Assembly (NCBI GenBank): GCA_963764585.1
Contig: CAVXTB010000010.1
Span: 1 to 64,000 of the forward strand
Length of the DNA: 64,000 nucleotides
DNA from: JAOPZW01 sp963764585
GTDB taxonomy: Bacteria; Actinomycetota; Thermoleophilia; Solirubrobacterales; Solirubrobacteraceae
Direction: 5' to 3'
Of this stretch, positions 56,492 to 64,000 are shown piece after piece. How positions within the stretch are numbered: position 1 is the stretch's first letter; the number at the start of each line of letters is the position of its first letter. Both the position numbers and the translations under genes were made by a program. Under the pieces are notes generated by a model, which saw only the letters and a list, made by a program, of their open reading frames with translations, made no database searches and was not told where the DNA came from.

Positions 56492-57507
56492 GTCCGAGCC
56501 GTCGCGCCCGCCACCTCGCGCACGGCCGCCGCGATCTGGTCGGGCGACGGGACGTAGGCGTCCTCGAGCACCGGGCTGAACGGCACCGGGCTGTGCGGCG
56601 GGGTCACCATCTTCGGGGCCGCCTGCAGCGCGCCGAAGGCGTTCTGGGTCACCTGCGCGACGATGTCGGCCGCGAAGCCGCAGCGCGGGTTGGCCTCGTC
56701 GACCACGACCAGGCGGCCGGTGTTCTCGACGCTCTCGAGGATCGACTCGAGGTCCAGCGGCGACGTCGTGCGTGGGTCGACGATCTCGCACGAGATCGCC
56801 TCGCCCTCGAGCTCGGCCGCCGCCTGCTGGGCCAGCAGCACCATCCGCCCGAGCGCGACGATCGTCACGTCGTCGCCCTCGCGCACGAAGTTGGCCTCGG
56901 CGAACGGGATCGCGTAGGGCTCCTCCGGCACGTCGCCCTCGGTTGCGTAGAGCATCTTGTGCTCGAAGAAGATCACCGGGTCGTCGTCGCGGATGGCCTG
57001 GATGAGCAGGCCCTTGGCGTCGTACGGGTTCGACGGCACCACGACCTTCAGCCCGGGGATGTGGGTGAAGATCGGGTGCAGCGACTGCGAGTGCTGCGAG
57101 GCCGCGCGGATGCCGGCGCCCCACATGGTGCGGATCACCATCGGGGTCTTGGCCTTGCCGCCGAACATGTAGCGGAACTTCGCCGCCTGGTTGAAGATCT
57201 GGTCGAAGCAGACGCCCATGAAGTCGACGAACATGAGCTCGGCGACCGGGCGCAGCCCCGAGGCGGCGGCGCCGGCGGCCGCGCCGACGTAGGCCGACTC
57301 CGTGATCGGGGTGTCGAGCACGCGGCCGGGGAAGCGCCCGTACAGCCCCTTCGTCACGCCGAGGACGCCGCCCCACGCGTCGTCCTCGCCGGCGGTGGTC
57401 ATGCCGCCGGCGATGTCCTCGCCCATGATGACGACGGTCTCGTCGCGCTCCATCTCCTGGGCGAGCGCCTCGTTGATGGCCTGCTGGTAGGTGATGCGTC
57501 GTGCCAT
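56488..57507 (-). CDS. acoB: Acetoin dehydrogenase E1 beta subunit
   Basis: 339 residues, transketolase-like. MGEDIAGGMTTAGEDDAWGGVLGVTKGL, TPITESAYVGAAAGAAASGLRPVAELMFVDF, IRTMWGAGIRAASQHSQSL and the C-terminal VVDEANPRCGFAADI are typical of E1-beta, with features closer to acetoin than pyruvate E1. ATG 57507 is preceded by GGGGAGG. Together with acoA it cleaves acetoin using thiamine diphosphate. Confidence 0.9.
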   Translation of the reverse strand: MARRITYQQAINEALAQEMERDETVVIMGEDIAGGMTTAGEDDAWGGVLGVTKGLYGRFPGRVLDTPITESAYVGAAAGAAASGLRPVAELMFVDFMGVCFDQIFNQAAKFRYMFGGKAKTPMVIRTMWGAGIRAASQHSQSLHPIFTHIPGLKVVVPSNPYDAKGLLIQAIRDDDPVIFFEHKMLYATEGDVPEEPYAIPFAEANFVREGDDVTIVALGRMVLLAQQAAAELEGEAISCEIVDPRTTSPLDLESILESVENTGRLVVVDEANPRCGFAADIVAQVTQNAFGALQAAPKMVTPPHSPVPFSPVLEDAYVPSPDQIAAAVREVAGATART

Positions 57508-57521
57508 GACTGCCTCCCCTC

Positions 57522-58517
57522 TCAGTAGCTGACGTAGACGTCGGTCTGGACCTCGTCGGGCGTCGGCTCGGCGCCCGCCTTGGCGTCGGCGACCGCGCGG
57601 TCGATCAGCTCCGTGACCGCCTCGTCGATCGCGGTGAGGTCGTCCTCGTCGACCATGCCGGCCTCGGTGACGCGCCGCGAGAAGGTGGCCAGGCAGTCGC
57701 GCGTGCGCCGGATCTCCTCCACCTCGCCGGCGCCGCGGTAGGTCTGCTGGTCGCCCTCGAAGTGCCCGAAGTAGCGCATGCCCTTGCACTCGATCAGCGT
57801 CGCGCCGCCGCCCGACCGCGCGCGCTTGATCGCCTCGCCGGCCGCCTCGTGCACGGCGAAGAAGTCGAAGCCGTCGACGACGATGCCGGGCAGGCCGAAG
57901 CCGTCGGCGCGCTTGGCGACGTCGACGCCGCTCTGGTGATACGTCGGGGGCGTCGACTCGGCGTAGCCGTTGTTCTCGACCACGAAGACGACCGGCAGGT
58001 GCCAGGCCGCCGCGAGGTTCAGGCTCTCCAGGAAGGTGCCCTGGTTGGAGCCGCCGTCGCCGGTGAACGAGACCGCGACCTGATCGGTCCCCTTGACCTT
58101 CGCGGTCAGGCCGACGCCGCAGACGAGCGGCGGCCCGCCGCCGACGATGCCGTTGGCGCCGAGCATGCCCTTCGACAGGTCGGCGATGTGCATCGAGCCG
58201 CCCTTGCCGTGGCAGATGCCCTCGCGCTTGCCGTAGATCTCGGCCATCATCGCGGCGACGTCGCAGCCCTTGGCGATCGAGTGGCCGTGGCCGCGGTGCG
58301 TGCTGGCGACGTAGTCGTCGGCGCGCAGGTGCGCGCAGACGCCCGCGGCGATCGCCTCCTCGCCCGCGTACAGGTGTACGAAGCCGGGGATCTCGCCGGT
58401 GGCGAACTCGGTGTGCAATCGCTCCTCGAACTCGCGGATGGTGCGCATCACGCGATAGGCCTCGAGCAGCTGGTCCTTGGTGAGCTCGCCTGAGACCGGC
58501 GGGGCAACAGCCGACAT
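57522..58517 (-). CDS. acoA: Acetoin dehydrogenase E1 alpha subunit
   Basis: 331 residues. The thiamine-diphosphate motif begins FTGDGGSNQGTFLESLNLAAAW and ends NNGYAEST. HRGHGHSIAKGCD and GKGGSMHIADLSKGMLGANGIVGGG are conserved E1-alpha loops. ATG 58517 follows GCAGGAGGAG, the best ribosome-binding site of the cluster. Lies 42 bp after acoX. Confidence 0.9.
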   Translation of the reverse strand: MSAVAPPVSGELTKDQLLEAYRVMRTIREFEERLHTEFATGEIPGFVHLYAGEEAIAAGVCAHLRADDYVASTHRGHGHSIAKGCDVAAMMAEIYGKREGICHGKGGSMHIADLSKGMLGANGIVGGGPPLVCGVGLTAKVKGTDQVAVSFTGDGGSNQGTFLESLNLAAAWHLPVVFVVENNGYAESTPPTYHQSGVDVAKRADGFGLPGIVVDGFDFFAVHEAAGEAIKRARSGGGATLIECKGMRYFGHFEGDQQTYRGAGEVEEIRRTRDCLATFSRRVTEAGMVDEDDLTAIDEAVTELIDRAVADAKAGAEPTPDEVQTDVYVSY

Positions 58518-58559
58518 GGCTCTCCTCCTGCGGGGACGGCAACCGGGTGAGAGCCGACC

Positions 58560-59567
58560 CTACTCCGCCGCGCGTTGCAGGCGGGCTGCATGTTCGGCCA
58601 TCACCGCGTCGACGTCGATCCGCAGCGGCCCGTCGGCGAGGCGGACGGTCGCACCGGAATCGGGCCCACCCACCCACCCCCTGCCGAGCTCGATCTCGCG
58701 CTCGCCGTCGAGCGCCAGCGAGGCGCCGTTGGCGGCCAGCGGGACCGGCGCGCCGGGCTCGAGCGTGTCGAAGCCGGCGACCGCGACGGGCGTCACGAGC
58801 CCCGGCGCGAGGGCGACGTCGACCACGATCCGCGCATCGGCCGGATCGCCGGCCAGGCGCACGTGCACGCCGCGGCGCCCGGGCGCGAGCATCCCCGCCA
58901 CCGACGACAGCCCGACCGCGCCGGGGTCGGCGATCGTGACGAACAGCTCGCACAGCGCGTCGTGGCGCCACAGGGCGCGGGCGCCGACGAAGCGCTCGCG
59001 GGTCACCGCGACGTCGACGAGCGCGAGGTCGGGCTCGGCGCCGCGACGCTCGACCACGAGCGCCGGGGTGCGGCGCAGCGCGCCGGCGCCGGCGCGCCCG
59101 GTCGCCACGAGGCCGGTGGCGATGCCCGCCACCGTCGTCTCGCGCATCTCGGGGAAGACGTTGTTCGTGCCGGTGGACAGCGCGCACATCGGCACGTCGC
59201 CGCAGGCCTTGGCGACGACGCGGTGCGTGCCGTCGCCGCCGAGCACGACGAGCGCGGCGACGCCCTCGGCGCACATCCGCTGCACCGCGTGCGTGGTGTC
59301 GGCGGCGGTGGCGGTCAGCGGCATGTCGAGCTCGATCAGCGCCGGGAGCCCGTCGGCCCGTCCCGCGAGCTGGCGGTGCAGCGTGGCCGACAGCCCGTCG
59401 CCCGCCGGCATCATCAGCGCGCGCTGCACGCCCGCCGACCCGAGGCCCGCGAGCAGCCGGTAGACCATGCCCGCCTTGTCGGCGTTGCCGAAGACCGAGG
59501 CGCCGGCGACGAGGCGGCGGATGTCGCGGCCCGAAGCCGGGTTGGCGACGATCCCCACGCACGTCAC
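58560..59567 (-). CDS. acoX: ATP-NAD kinase-fold protein AcoX
   Basis: 335 residues. GIVANPASGRDIRRLVAGASVF and VVLGGDGTHRVVAKACGDVPMCALSTGTNNVFP carry the GGDG nucleotide motif and the NNxF segment of the NAD kinase/diacylglycerol kinase-like fold. The AcoX subfamily occurs beside acetoin dehydrogenase genes; its biochemical role is unsettled. GTG 59567 overlaps the stop of the cupredoxin gene, joining that gene to the cluster. Confidence 0.86.
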   Translation of the reverse strand: MTCVGIVANPASGRDIRRLVAGASVFGNADKAGMVYRLLAGLGSAGVQRALMMPAGDGLSATLHRQLAGRADGLPALIELDMPLTATAADTTHAVQRMCAEGVAALVVLGGDGTHRVVAKACGDVPMCALSTGTNNVFPEMRETTVAGIATGLVATGRAGAGALRRTPALVVERRGAEPDLALVDVAVTRERFVGARALWRHDALCELFVTIADPGAVGLSSVAGMLAPGRRGVHVRLAGDPADARIVVDVALAPGLVTPVAVAGFDTLEPGAPVPLAANGASLALDGEREIELGRGWVGGPDSGATVRLADGPLRIDVDAVMAEHAARLQRAAE

Positions 59568-59965
59568 GGCACCACCTTGAGCTCCCCGTACTGCCCCAGG
59601 TTGTCGTGGTTGGCGATCGTGCAGACGAGGCGGTACTTGCCCGGCTCGAGCTCGACCGTCGTCGAGCGGGTCTGGCCGGGGAACAGCGTCTGCGTCGGCT
59701 TGCCGTACGTCTTCTCCTGCTCGCCGCTCTTCGGGCGCTTGAACTGCACCACCGCGAGGTTGTGGGTCAGCCGGCCGCTGTTGTGGGCGATGAGCGTGAC
59801 GCGCCCCGCGGTCACCTGGACGCGCTCGGGCGTGATGCTGTACTCGTCGAGGCGGACCTCGACGCGGCGATCGGGCGCGCGCGTGTAGGCGATGTCGGTG
59901 CCGCAGCCGGCCACCGGAAGGGCGGCCAGCGCGGCGAGGAGCAGCGTGAGACGTCCGACCGTCAT
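59564..59965 (-). CDS. Cupredoxin-domain lipoprotein
   Basis: 133 residues with lipobox PVAGC (C21), so it is anchored outside the membrane. The cupredoxin beta-sandwich holds H68 (LTHNLAV), C115 and H120 (VCTIANH) and Q125 where blue copper proteins usually have Met. Gln as axial ligand is known from stellacyanins. Copper binding is likely, and the partner could be the divergent cytochrome c. Coupled by GTGA to acoX. Confidence 0.78.
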   Translation of the reverse strand: MTVGRLTLLLAALAALPVAGCGTDIAYTRAPDRRVEVRLDEYSITPERVQVTAGRVTLIAHNSGRLTHNLAVVQFKRPKSGEQEKTYGKPTQTLFPGQTRSTTVELEPGKYRLVCTIANHDNLGQYGELKVVP

Positions 59966-59990
59966 GGCCTTTCGTATGATGGCGCCCGTC

Positions 59991-60368
59991 ATGGGCCGAC
60001 GCCGCCTCGCCATCGCCGGTGCGCTCGTCGCGACCGCTGCCGGCGCCGTCGCCTGCGGCTCGCAGGGGATCTCGTCGGGGATCTCGTCGCAGCCGGCCAA
60101 CGTCCAGCACGGCGCGCAGCTGTTCTCGCAGCGCTGCTCGGGCTGCCACACGCTCGGCGTGGTCGGCGCCCAGGGGACGACCGACAACGTCCGCCAGCGC
60201 GAGCGCGTCGACGGGCCGAACTTCAACACCCGCCAAGAGAGCGCCGACAACGTCCTCTACGCGATTCGCAACGGCGGCTTCTCCGGCGCGATCATGCCCG
60301 AGAACATCGTGGTCGGAAGGGACGCCGACGACGTGGCGGCCTTCCTCTCGAAGTACGCCGGCAAGTAG
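59991..60368 (+). CDS. Lipoprotein c-type cytochrome
   Basis: 125 residues. The signal peptide ends in a lipobox-like AVACG (C22). The heme site is C49-S-G-C-H53 (RCSGCHTLG), and M102 in GAIMPENIV is the probable sixth ligand. A single-heme class I cytochrome on the outer face of the membrane. Upstream ATGs at 59964-59979 are possible starts. Its TAG overlaps the GTG of serS (TAGTG). Divergent from the cupredoxin gene with only about 25 bp between starts. Confidence 0.85.
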   Translation: MGRRRLAIAGALVATAAGAVACGSQGISSGISSQPANVQHGAQLFSQRCSGCHTLGVVGAQGTTDNVRQRERVDGPNFNTRQESADNVLYAIRNGGFSGAIMPENIVVGRDADDVAAFLSKYAGK

Positions 60369-61615
60369 TGCTCGACATCAGGCTCATCCGTCGCGACCCC
60401 GACGCGGTGCGGGCCGCGCTGGCGCGCCGCTCGCCCGAGCTGGCGGCGCGCGTCGACGAGCTGGCCGACCTGGACGCCGCGTGGCGCGAGGCGACCGCCG
60501 CGGCCGAGCGCCTGCGCGCCGAGCAGAAGGCCGCCTCGGACGGGATCGCCGCCGCCAAGCAGGCGGGGGAGGACGCCTCCGACGTGATCGCGCGCATGAA
60601 GGACGTCTCGGCCCAGGTCAAGGCGCTGGGCGATCGCGCCCGCAGCGCCGAGGAGGCGCTGCAGGCGGTGCTCGTCGGCCTGCCCAACCTGCCCGACGAG
60701 ACGGCGGCCGGCGAGGACGAGGTGGTGCGCGAGGTCGGCGAGGCGGGCGCGACCGGCGCCGACCACCTCGAGCTGGCGGGCGAGCGCATCGACATGGAGC
60801 GCGCCGCCCGGCTGTCGGGCGCGCGCTTCGCCTACCTGCGCGGCGACCTCGTCCTGCTCGAGTTCGCGCTCGTGCGCTGGGCGTTCGAGAAGCTCCTCGG
60901 CCACGGCTTCGAGCCGGTCGTGCCGCCGGTGCTCGTGCGCGAGGAGGCGCTCTACGGCACCGGCTTCCTGCCCGACACCGAGCAGCAGATCTACCACCTG
61001 CCCGAGGACGACCTCTACCTCGTCGGCACGAGCGAGGTCGCGCTGGCCTCGCTGCACGCCGACGAGATCGTCGACGCGGTGCCGCTGCGCTACGCCGGCT
61101 TCTCGTCGTGCTTCCGGCGCGAGGCCGGGGCCGCCGGCAAGGACACGCGCGGCATCTTCCGCGTGCACCAGTTCGACAAGGTCGAGATGTTCTCGTTCGT
61201 CGAGCCGGACGCCTCGCGCGACGAGCACGAGCGGCTGCTGGCGATCGAGGAGGAGATCCTGCAGGAGCTCGGGGTTCCCTATCGCGTCGTGAACATCGGC
61301 GTCGCCGAGCTCGGTGCCAGCGCGGCCAAGAAGTACGACTGCGAGGCGTGGATGCCCGGTCAGGCCCGCTACCGCGAGGTCACCTCGACGTCGAACACGA
61401 CCGACTTCCAGGCGCGGCGGCTGAAGATCCGCTACCGCCCGTCCGAGGGCGCTTCGGCCGAGGTCCTGCACACGCTCAACGGGACCGCCGTCACGTGGCG
61501 GCACATGATCGCGCTGCTGGAGAACGGCCAGCGCGAGGACGGCAGCGTCGTGCTGCCCGAGGTGCTCACCGCCTACGGCGCCCCGGCTAGTCTGCCGCCG
61601 CGCGAACCGCGCTGA
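60368..61615 (+). CDS. serS: Seryl-tRNA synthetase
   Basis: 415 residues. The N-terminal antiparallel coiled coil for the tRNA-Ser long arm spans about residues 30-100. Class II motif 2 is SSCFRREAGAAGKDTRGIFRVHQFDKVE, and motif 3 contains NGTAVTWRHMIALLENGQ. GTG 60368 uses the last base of the cytochrome stop. Two tRNA-Ser genes lie within 2.5 kb downstream. Confidence 0.95.
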   Translation: MLDIRLIRRDPDAVRAALARRSPELAARVDELADLDAAWREATAAAERLRAEQKAASDGIAAAKQAGEDASDVIARMKDVSAQVKALGDRARSAEEALQAVLVGLPNLPDETAAGEDEVVREVGEAGATGADHLELAGERIDMERAARLSGARFAYLRGDLVLLEFALVRWAFEKLLGHGFEPVVPPVLVREEALYGTGFLPDTEQQIYHLPEDDLYLVGTSEVALASLHADEIVDAVPLRYAGFSSCFRREAGAAGKDTRGIFRVHQFDKVEMFSFVEPDASRDEHERLLAIEEEILQELGVPYRVVNIGVAELGASAAKKYDCEAWMPGQARYREVTSTSNTTDFQARRLKIRYRPSEGASAEVLHTLNGTAVTWRHMIALLENGQREDGSVVLPEVLTAYGAPASLPPREPR

Positions 61616-61958
61616 GCGCGTCCTCGCGGCTTCCGTGGATGTCGAAGGTCGCGTCCAGGCGCGTGATCTCGAACAGCCGCAGCACGGTCGGGTTCGTGCA
61701 CACCAGCGACATGTGCCCGCGCTGGCGCGTCACCCGGCGCAGGCCGTTGAGCAGCACCGACAGCCCGGTCGAGTCGATGAACTCGACCGCGCTCAGGTCG
61801 AGGACGACCGCGGTCTTGCCGCGGCCGATGGCGCTGTCGAGCAGAACGCTGAAGCGCGGTGCCGTCGAGACGTGGATCTCGCCGGCGATCGCGATCACAT
61901 GCGTGCGATCGTCGACGTCCTCTTCCGACAGCTCGAACTGTGGCTCGGCAAAGGCCAC
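61587..61958 (-). CDS. STAS-domain anti-anti-sigma factor
   Basis: 123 residues, SpoIIAA/RsbV-like. FIDSTGLSVLLNGLRRV has the phosphorylatable Ser (S63), preceded by IAGEIHVSTAPRF and TAVVLDLSAVEF. It would bind an anti-sigma kinase to release a stress sigma factor. No cognate kinase or sigma gene is in this window. Convergent with serS, overlapping 29 bp. Confidence 0.88.
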   Translation of the reverse strand: MAFAEPQFELSEEDVDDRTHVIAIAGEIHVSTAPRFSVLLDSAIGRGKTAVVLDLSAVEFIDSTGLSVLLNGLRRVTRQRGHMSLVCTNPTVLRLFEITRLDATFDIHGSREDALSAVRAAAD

Positions 61959-61990
61959 AGCGCTTGCCTACCTGACCGCGTAGGCGGAAG

Positions 61991-62374
61991 TCAAACGGAA
62001 CGTGTCCCGCGGTGCGGCCCGGCGGCGGCCGCGGCGGTGTGCAGGAGCTCCAGGACGTCGGTGCCCAGCTCGGTCAGCACGTAGCGATGGGCAGGGCGTC
62101 CCGGGGACCCGCGCGAGTGCGGGCCGACGGTTCGCAGCAGGCCCGCGTCGGCCAGCAGCTGCAGGTGATGGCGCACCGTCGTGGCGGGGATCTCCTCGCG
62201 CTCCATGAACGCGACGTCGCCCGCGGCGAGCGGCTCGTCGCTGACCGCGAAGGCACGCAGCGCGCTGATCCGGAGCGGGTGGGCGAGTACTCGGAAGGCC
62301 CGCGCCAGCTCGGCATCCGTATGCGAGCTGTAGTTCCGGCGCTGCTGGAGGCGCACGGAGCATGATGGTGCCAC
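61991..62374 (-). CDS. ArsR-like winged-helix regulator
   Basis: About 127 residues from GTG 62374 (GTG 62356 is also possible). DAELARAFRVLAHPLRISALRAF, EIPATTVRHHLQLLADAGLLRTVGPHSRGSPGRPAHRYVLTELG is a standard ArsR/DUF-type winged helix-turn-helix. The reading frame continues upstream through the tRNA-Ser gene, but that part is an artefact. No metal-binding Cys cluster; the ligand is unknown. Confidence 0.8.
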   Translation of the reverse strand: MAPSCSVRLQQRRNYSSHTDAELARAFRVLAHPLRISALRAFAVSDEPLAAGDVAFMEREEIPATTVRHHLQLLADAGLLRTVGPHSRGSPGRPAHRYVLTELGTDVLELLHTAAAAAGPHRGTRSV

Positions 62375-62439
62375 TCGCCCGACCGCCGGACGCGCAACGC
62401 ACGGAATGTTGCGCCGAGCGGCTGGATCAGGGCGATGAG

Positions 62440-62527
62440 CGGAGGGGGCGGGATTCGAACCCGCGGTCCGCGGTGAACGGACTCCGGTTTTCAAGACCGG
62501 TGCAATCGACCGCTCTGCCACCCCTCC
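62440..62527 (-). tRNA. tRNA-Ser (anticodon TGA)
   Basis: Acceptor GGAGGGG/CCCCTCC, anticodon loop CTTGAAA, long variable arm, and TTCGAAT T-loop are all readable on the minus strand. Discriminator G at 62440; CCA is not encoded. Confidence 0.95.
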
Positions 62528-62649
62528 GCGGGCCAGCGTAGCCGGCACGCGCGCCGGGCATCATCGGTGACCGATGGCGGTCGCGCGGGAGGACCACCCA
62601 CATCTGCCGCCCGGGCGCGAGCCCGGGCCGCAGTCGCGCCGCGGGCGCG

Positions 62650-63213
62650 TTGGTCGCAGCCTCGGCGGCTGCGCGGTCCCTGCGCTGCTTCGCCGGCGGG
62701 CCGCTCTTCGCCGCGGTCGCCGCCGGCTTCGGCCTGCTCGTCGGCTCGCTGCCCGACGGCCCGCCGTCGTGGCCGTTCTTCGTCGTGGCGGCGGGGATCG
62801 TCGTCGTCTTCTGGGCCGTCGCGCGCGGGCTGTGGCGCGGCAACCACCCGCGCTACGCGCGCGGCCTGGAGGTCGCCGTCGACCGCCAGGAGCTCCGGCG
62901 CGGCGAGCGCGTCGGCGCGACCGCCTCCGGCGAGGGCGAGCTCGAGGTCGGCCTCGTGTGCACCGAGCGCTATGACGTCCTGCGCCGCGTCGGGTCGGAC
63001 TCGCCGAGCCGCGTGACCGACGTGGCGCCGGTGTGGCAGGCGTGGGTGCCGGCGCAACACGCCGCGCTCGGCCAGCGCGTCGAGCTGACCGTCCCGGCCG
63101 ACGGCCCGTACTCCTACGAGGGCGACTGCGTCTCGCTGTCGTGGGCGGTGGTCGTGCGCCGCGTCGGCGAGCGCCGCCTCGCGCCGCCCGTGCCGGTGTG
63201 GGTGGAGCCGTGA
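62650..63213 (+). CDS. Membrane-anchored arrestin-like protein, start uncertain
   Basis: Up to 187 residues from TTG 62650; the frame is open upstream but offers no better start, and no ribosome-binding site is visible. Two helices (PLFAAVAAGFGLLVGSL, PFFVVAAGIVVVFWAVARG) precede a beta domain ending VPADGPYSYEGDCVSLSWAVVVRR, an arrestin/Spo0M-like strand pattern. Coupled by GTGA to the next gene, which looks like a second arrestin-like lobe. Confidence 0.6.
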   Translation: MVAASAAARSLRCFAGGPLFAAVAAGFGLLVGSLPDGPPSWPFFVVAAGIVVVFWAVARGLWRGNHPRYARGLEVAVDRQELRRGERVGATASGEGELEVGLVCTERYDVLRRVGSDSPSRVTDVAPVWQAWVPAQHAALGQRVELTVPADGPYSYEGDCVSLSWAVVVRRVGERRLAPPVPVWVEP

Positions 63214-63596
63214 GGCTGCGCGTCGAGGTCGACGGCGAGCCACTCGCGCCCGGCGCCGCGGTCGGCGGGCGCGTCGTCGTCGAGGACGGCGGCAGCGCCC
63301 GTTCGCTGTCGGTGCGCCTGGCCTTCGTCGAGCGCACCGACAGCTTCCACACCGTCGCGCGCACCGCCGCCGAGCAGACCGTGGCCGAGGGCGACCTCGC
63401 CGACGGCGCCGTCGTCCCCTTCCTCCTGACCCTCCCCGCCGACGCCACGCCGGCCGTCGCGACCGCCCATTCGCGCATCGGCTGGGAGCTGCGCGCCCGC
63501 GCCGATCGCCGCGGCCCGGACGCGATCGCCGACCATCCCGTCGAGCTGCAGCGGGGCTACACTGCCGATGACCGGGAGAGGTGGCCGAGTGGCTGA
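63210..63596 (+). CDS. Arrestin/Spo0M-like beta-domain protein overlapping a tRNA
   Basis: 128 residues from GTG 63210 (GTGA overlap). LRVEVDGEPLAPGAAVGGRVVVEDGG, LSVRLAFVERTDSFHTVA, AVVPFLLTLPADATPAVATAHSRIGWELRARADR follow the arrestin-like beta sandwich. The reading frame only stops at TGA 63594-63596, inside tRNA-Ser(GCT), so the last seven codons come from the tRNA 5' half. Function unknown. Confidence 0.62.
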   Translation: MRLRVEVDGEPLAPGAAVGGRVVVEDGGSARSLSVRLAFVERTDSFHTVARTAAEQTVAEGDLADGAVVPFLLTLPADATPAVATAHSRIGWELRARADRRGPDAIADHPVELQRGYTADDRERWPSG

Positions 63597-63663
63597 AGGC
63601 ACTCGCCTGCTAAGCGAGTATGGGGTTTAAACTCCATCGCGGGTTCGAATCCCGCCCTCTCCG
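63575..63663 (+). tRNA. tRNA-Ser (anticodon GCT)
   Basis: Acceptor GGAGAGG/CCTCTCC, anticodon loop CTGCTAA, long variable arm and GTTCGAATC T-arm. Discriminator G at 63663. Its 5' end overlaps the preceding coding frame by 22 bp. Confidence 0.95.
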
Positions 63664-63725
63664 TCCGCGCGTCCGGTCCGGTTCCCGCTCGCTAGACTCG
63701 GACGCCGCCGCCCACGCGCGGCTCT

Positions 63726-63799
<74 letters not shown>

Positions 63800-64000
63800 T
63801 CTAGGTTCTGGCCTGCACATCGGCGGTTTTCGGGCCGGGTGCGGGATTCGCACGCGTCCTGCTCTGGCCCGATAGTGGCCTGAACGTCCGAGTTTCGGTC
63901 GTCGGCTAGCCGCTCGCGCAGTAGCCGTCTGGCCGCGCGGTCGAGGATCGCGCGCACCCGGCGCTGCACGTCCTCGGGGTAGTCCTTTGATGCTCATCCC
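63800..64000. other. Right-edge region beyond tRNA-Arg, no supported gene
   Basis: A minus-strand frame from GTG 63969 reads VQRRVRAILDRAARRLLRER and continues toward the tRNA. Its C-terminal part is antisense tRNA translation, so only the first 40-odd residues could be real. It may be the edge of an element integrated at the tRNA 3' end; nothing more can be said from this window. Confidence 0.3.

Noticed and set aside
62375..62548. N-terminal extension of the ArsR-like gene through tRNA-Ser(TGA)
   Set aside because: The extra residues are translation of the tRNA gene itself; internal GTG starts fit the family better.

Overview
The window is very GC-rich, gene-dense bacterial chromosome. Several things point to a high-GC actinomycete: many GTG starts, tight operons joined by ATGA/GTGA stop-start overlaps, a complete 14-gene nuo operon, discrete type II fatty-acid synthesis genes beside an actinobacterial-type carboxyltransferase, and MmyB-type and Rrf2 regulators. 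My best guess is the class Thermoleophilia (Solirubrobacterales/Conexibacter-like). That placement is inference from gene content and codon style, not from a marker-gene search.

Layout. 1-1062 (minus): a nucleotidyltransferase (MNT) fused to a UPF0158 domain, followed by a HEPN gene cut by the window edge. 1178-10131: mostly housekeeping and small enzymes on the plus strand (peptidase T, AraC regulator, VOC protein, thioesterase, HAD phosphatase, flippase-like membrane protein, a degenerate alpha/beta hydrolase preceded by a strongly structured intergenic segment, CBS protein). 10268-15596: acetate uptake (SatP type), acetyl-CoA synthetase, a second acyl-CoA ligase and an MmyB-type regulator. 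15593-22033: GH13 glucosidase, 3-hydroxyacyl-CoA dehydrogenase, a DUF6766 operon with a 27-residue membrane peptide, a GGDEF-EAL protein and FabI. 22364-28420 (minus): the operon fabD-fabH-fabG-acpP-fabF-accD-tetR, i.e. fatty-acid chain initiation and elongation with its own regulator. 29179-34968: a tandem ThyX-like protein, then a sulfate ABC transporter operon with a convergent cysteine-free Rrf2 regulator. 35021-38344: secreted LamG protein, small DUF378 protein, and a proline racemase/ornithine cyclodeaminase pair lying directly behind the nuo operon. 38354-53155 (minus): nuoA to nuoN, the complete proton-pumping NADH:quinone oxidoreductase.

53873-55167 is an IS110-family insertion (IS1111-like by its 12-bp subterminal inverted repeats). 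55373-59965 (minus) is an acetoin dehydrogenase cluster read as cupredoxin-acoX-acoA-acoB-acoC, with a lipoprotein cytochrome c divergent from it. The right end holds serS, an anti-anti-sigma factor, an ArsR-like regulator, an arrestin-like gene pair, and tRNA-Ser(TGA), tRNA-Ser(GCT) and tRNA-Arg(ACG).

Metabolically the genes converge on acetyl-CoA: acetate (satP/acs) and acetoin (aco) feed it, the fab operon and fabI consume it, and complex I oxidises the NADH. No CRISPR array, prophage or secondary-metabolite cluster is visible. The most unusual items are the UPF0158-MNT/HEPN pair, the pseudoknot-like segment at 6752-6852, a 62-bp duplicated coupling cassette inside the nuo operon, the split-motif ThyX, the IS element with its candidate guide-RNA end, and CTAG stop sharing at four convergent gene pairs.
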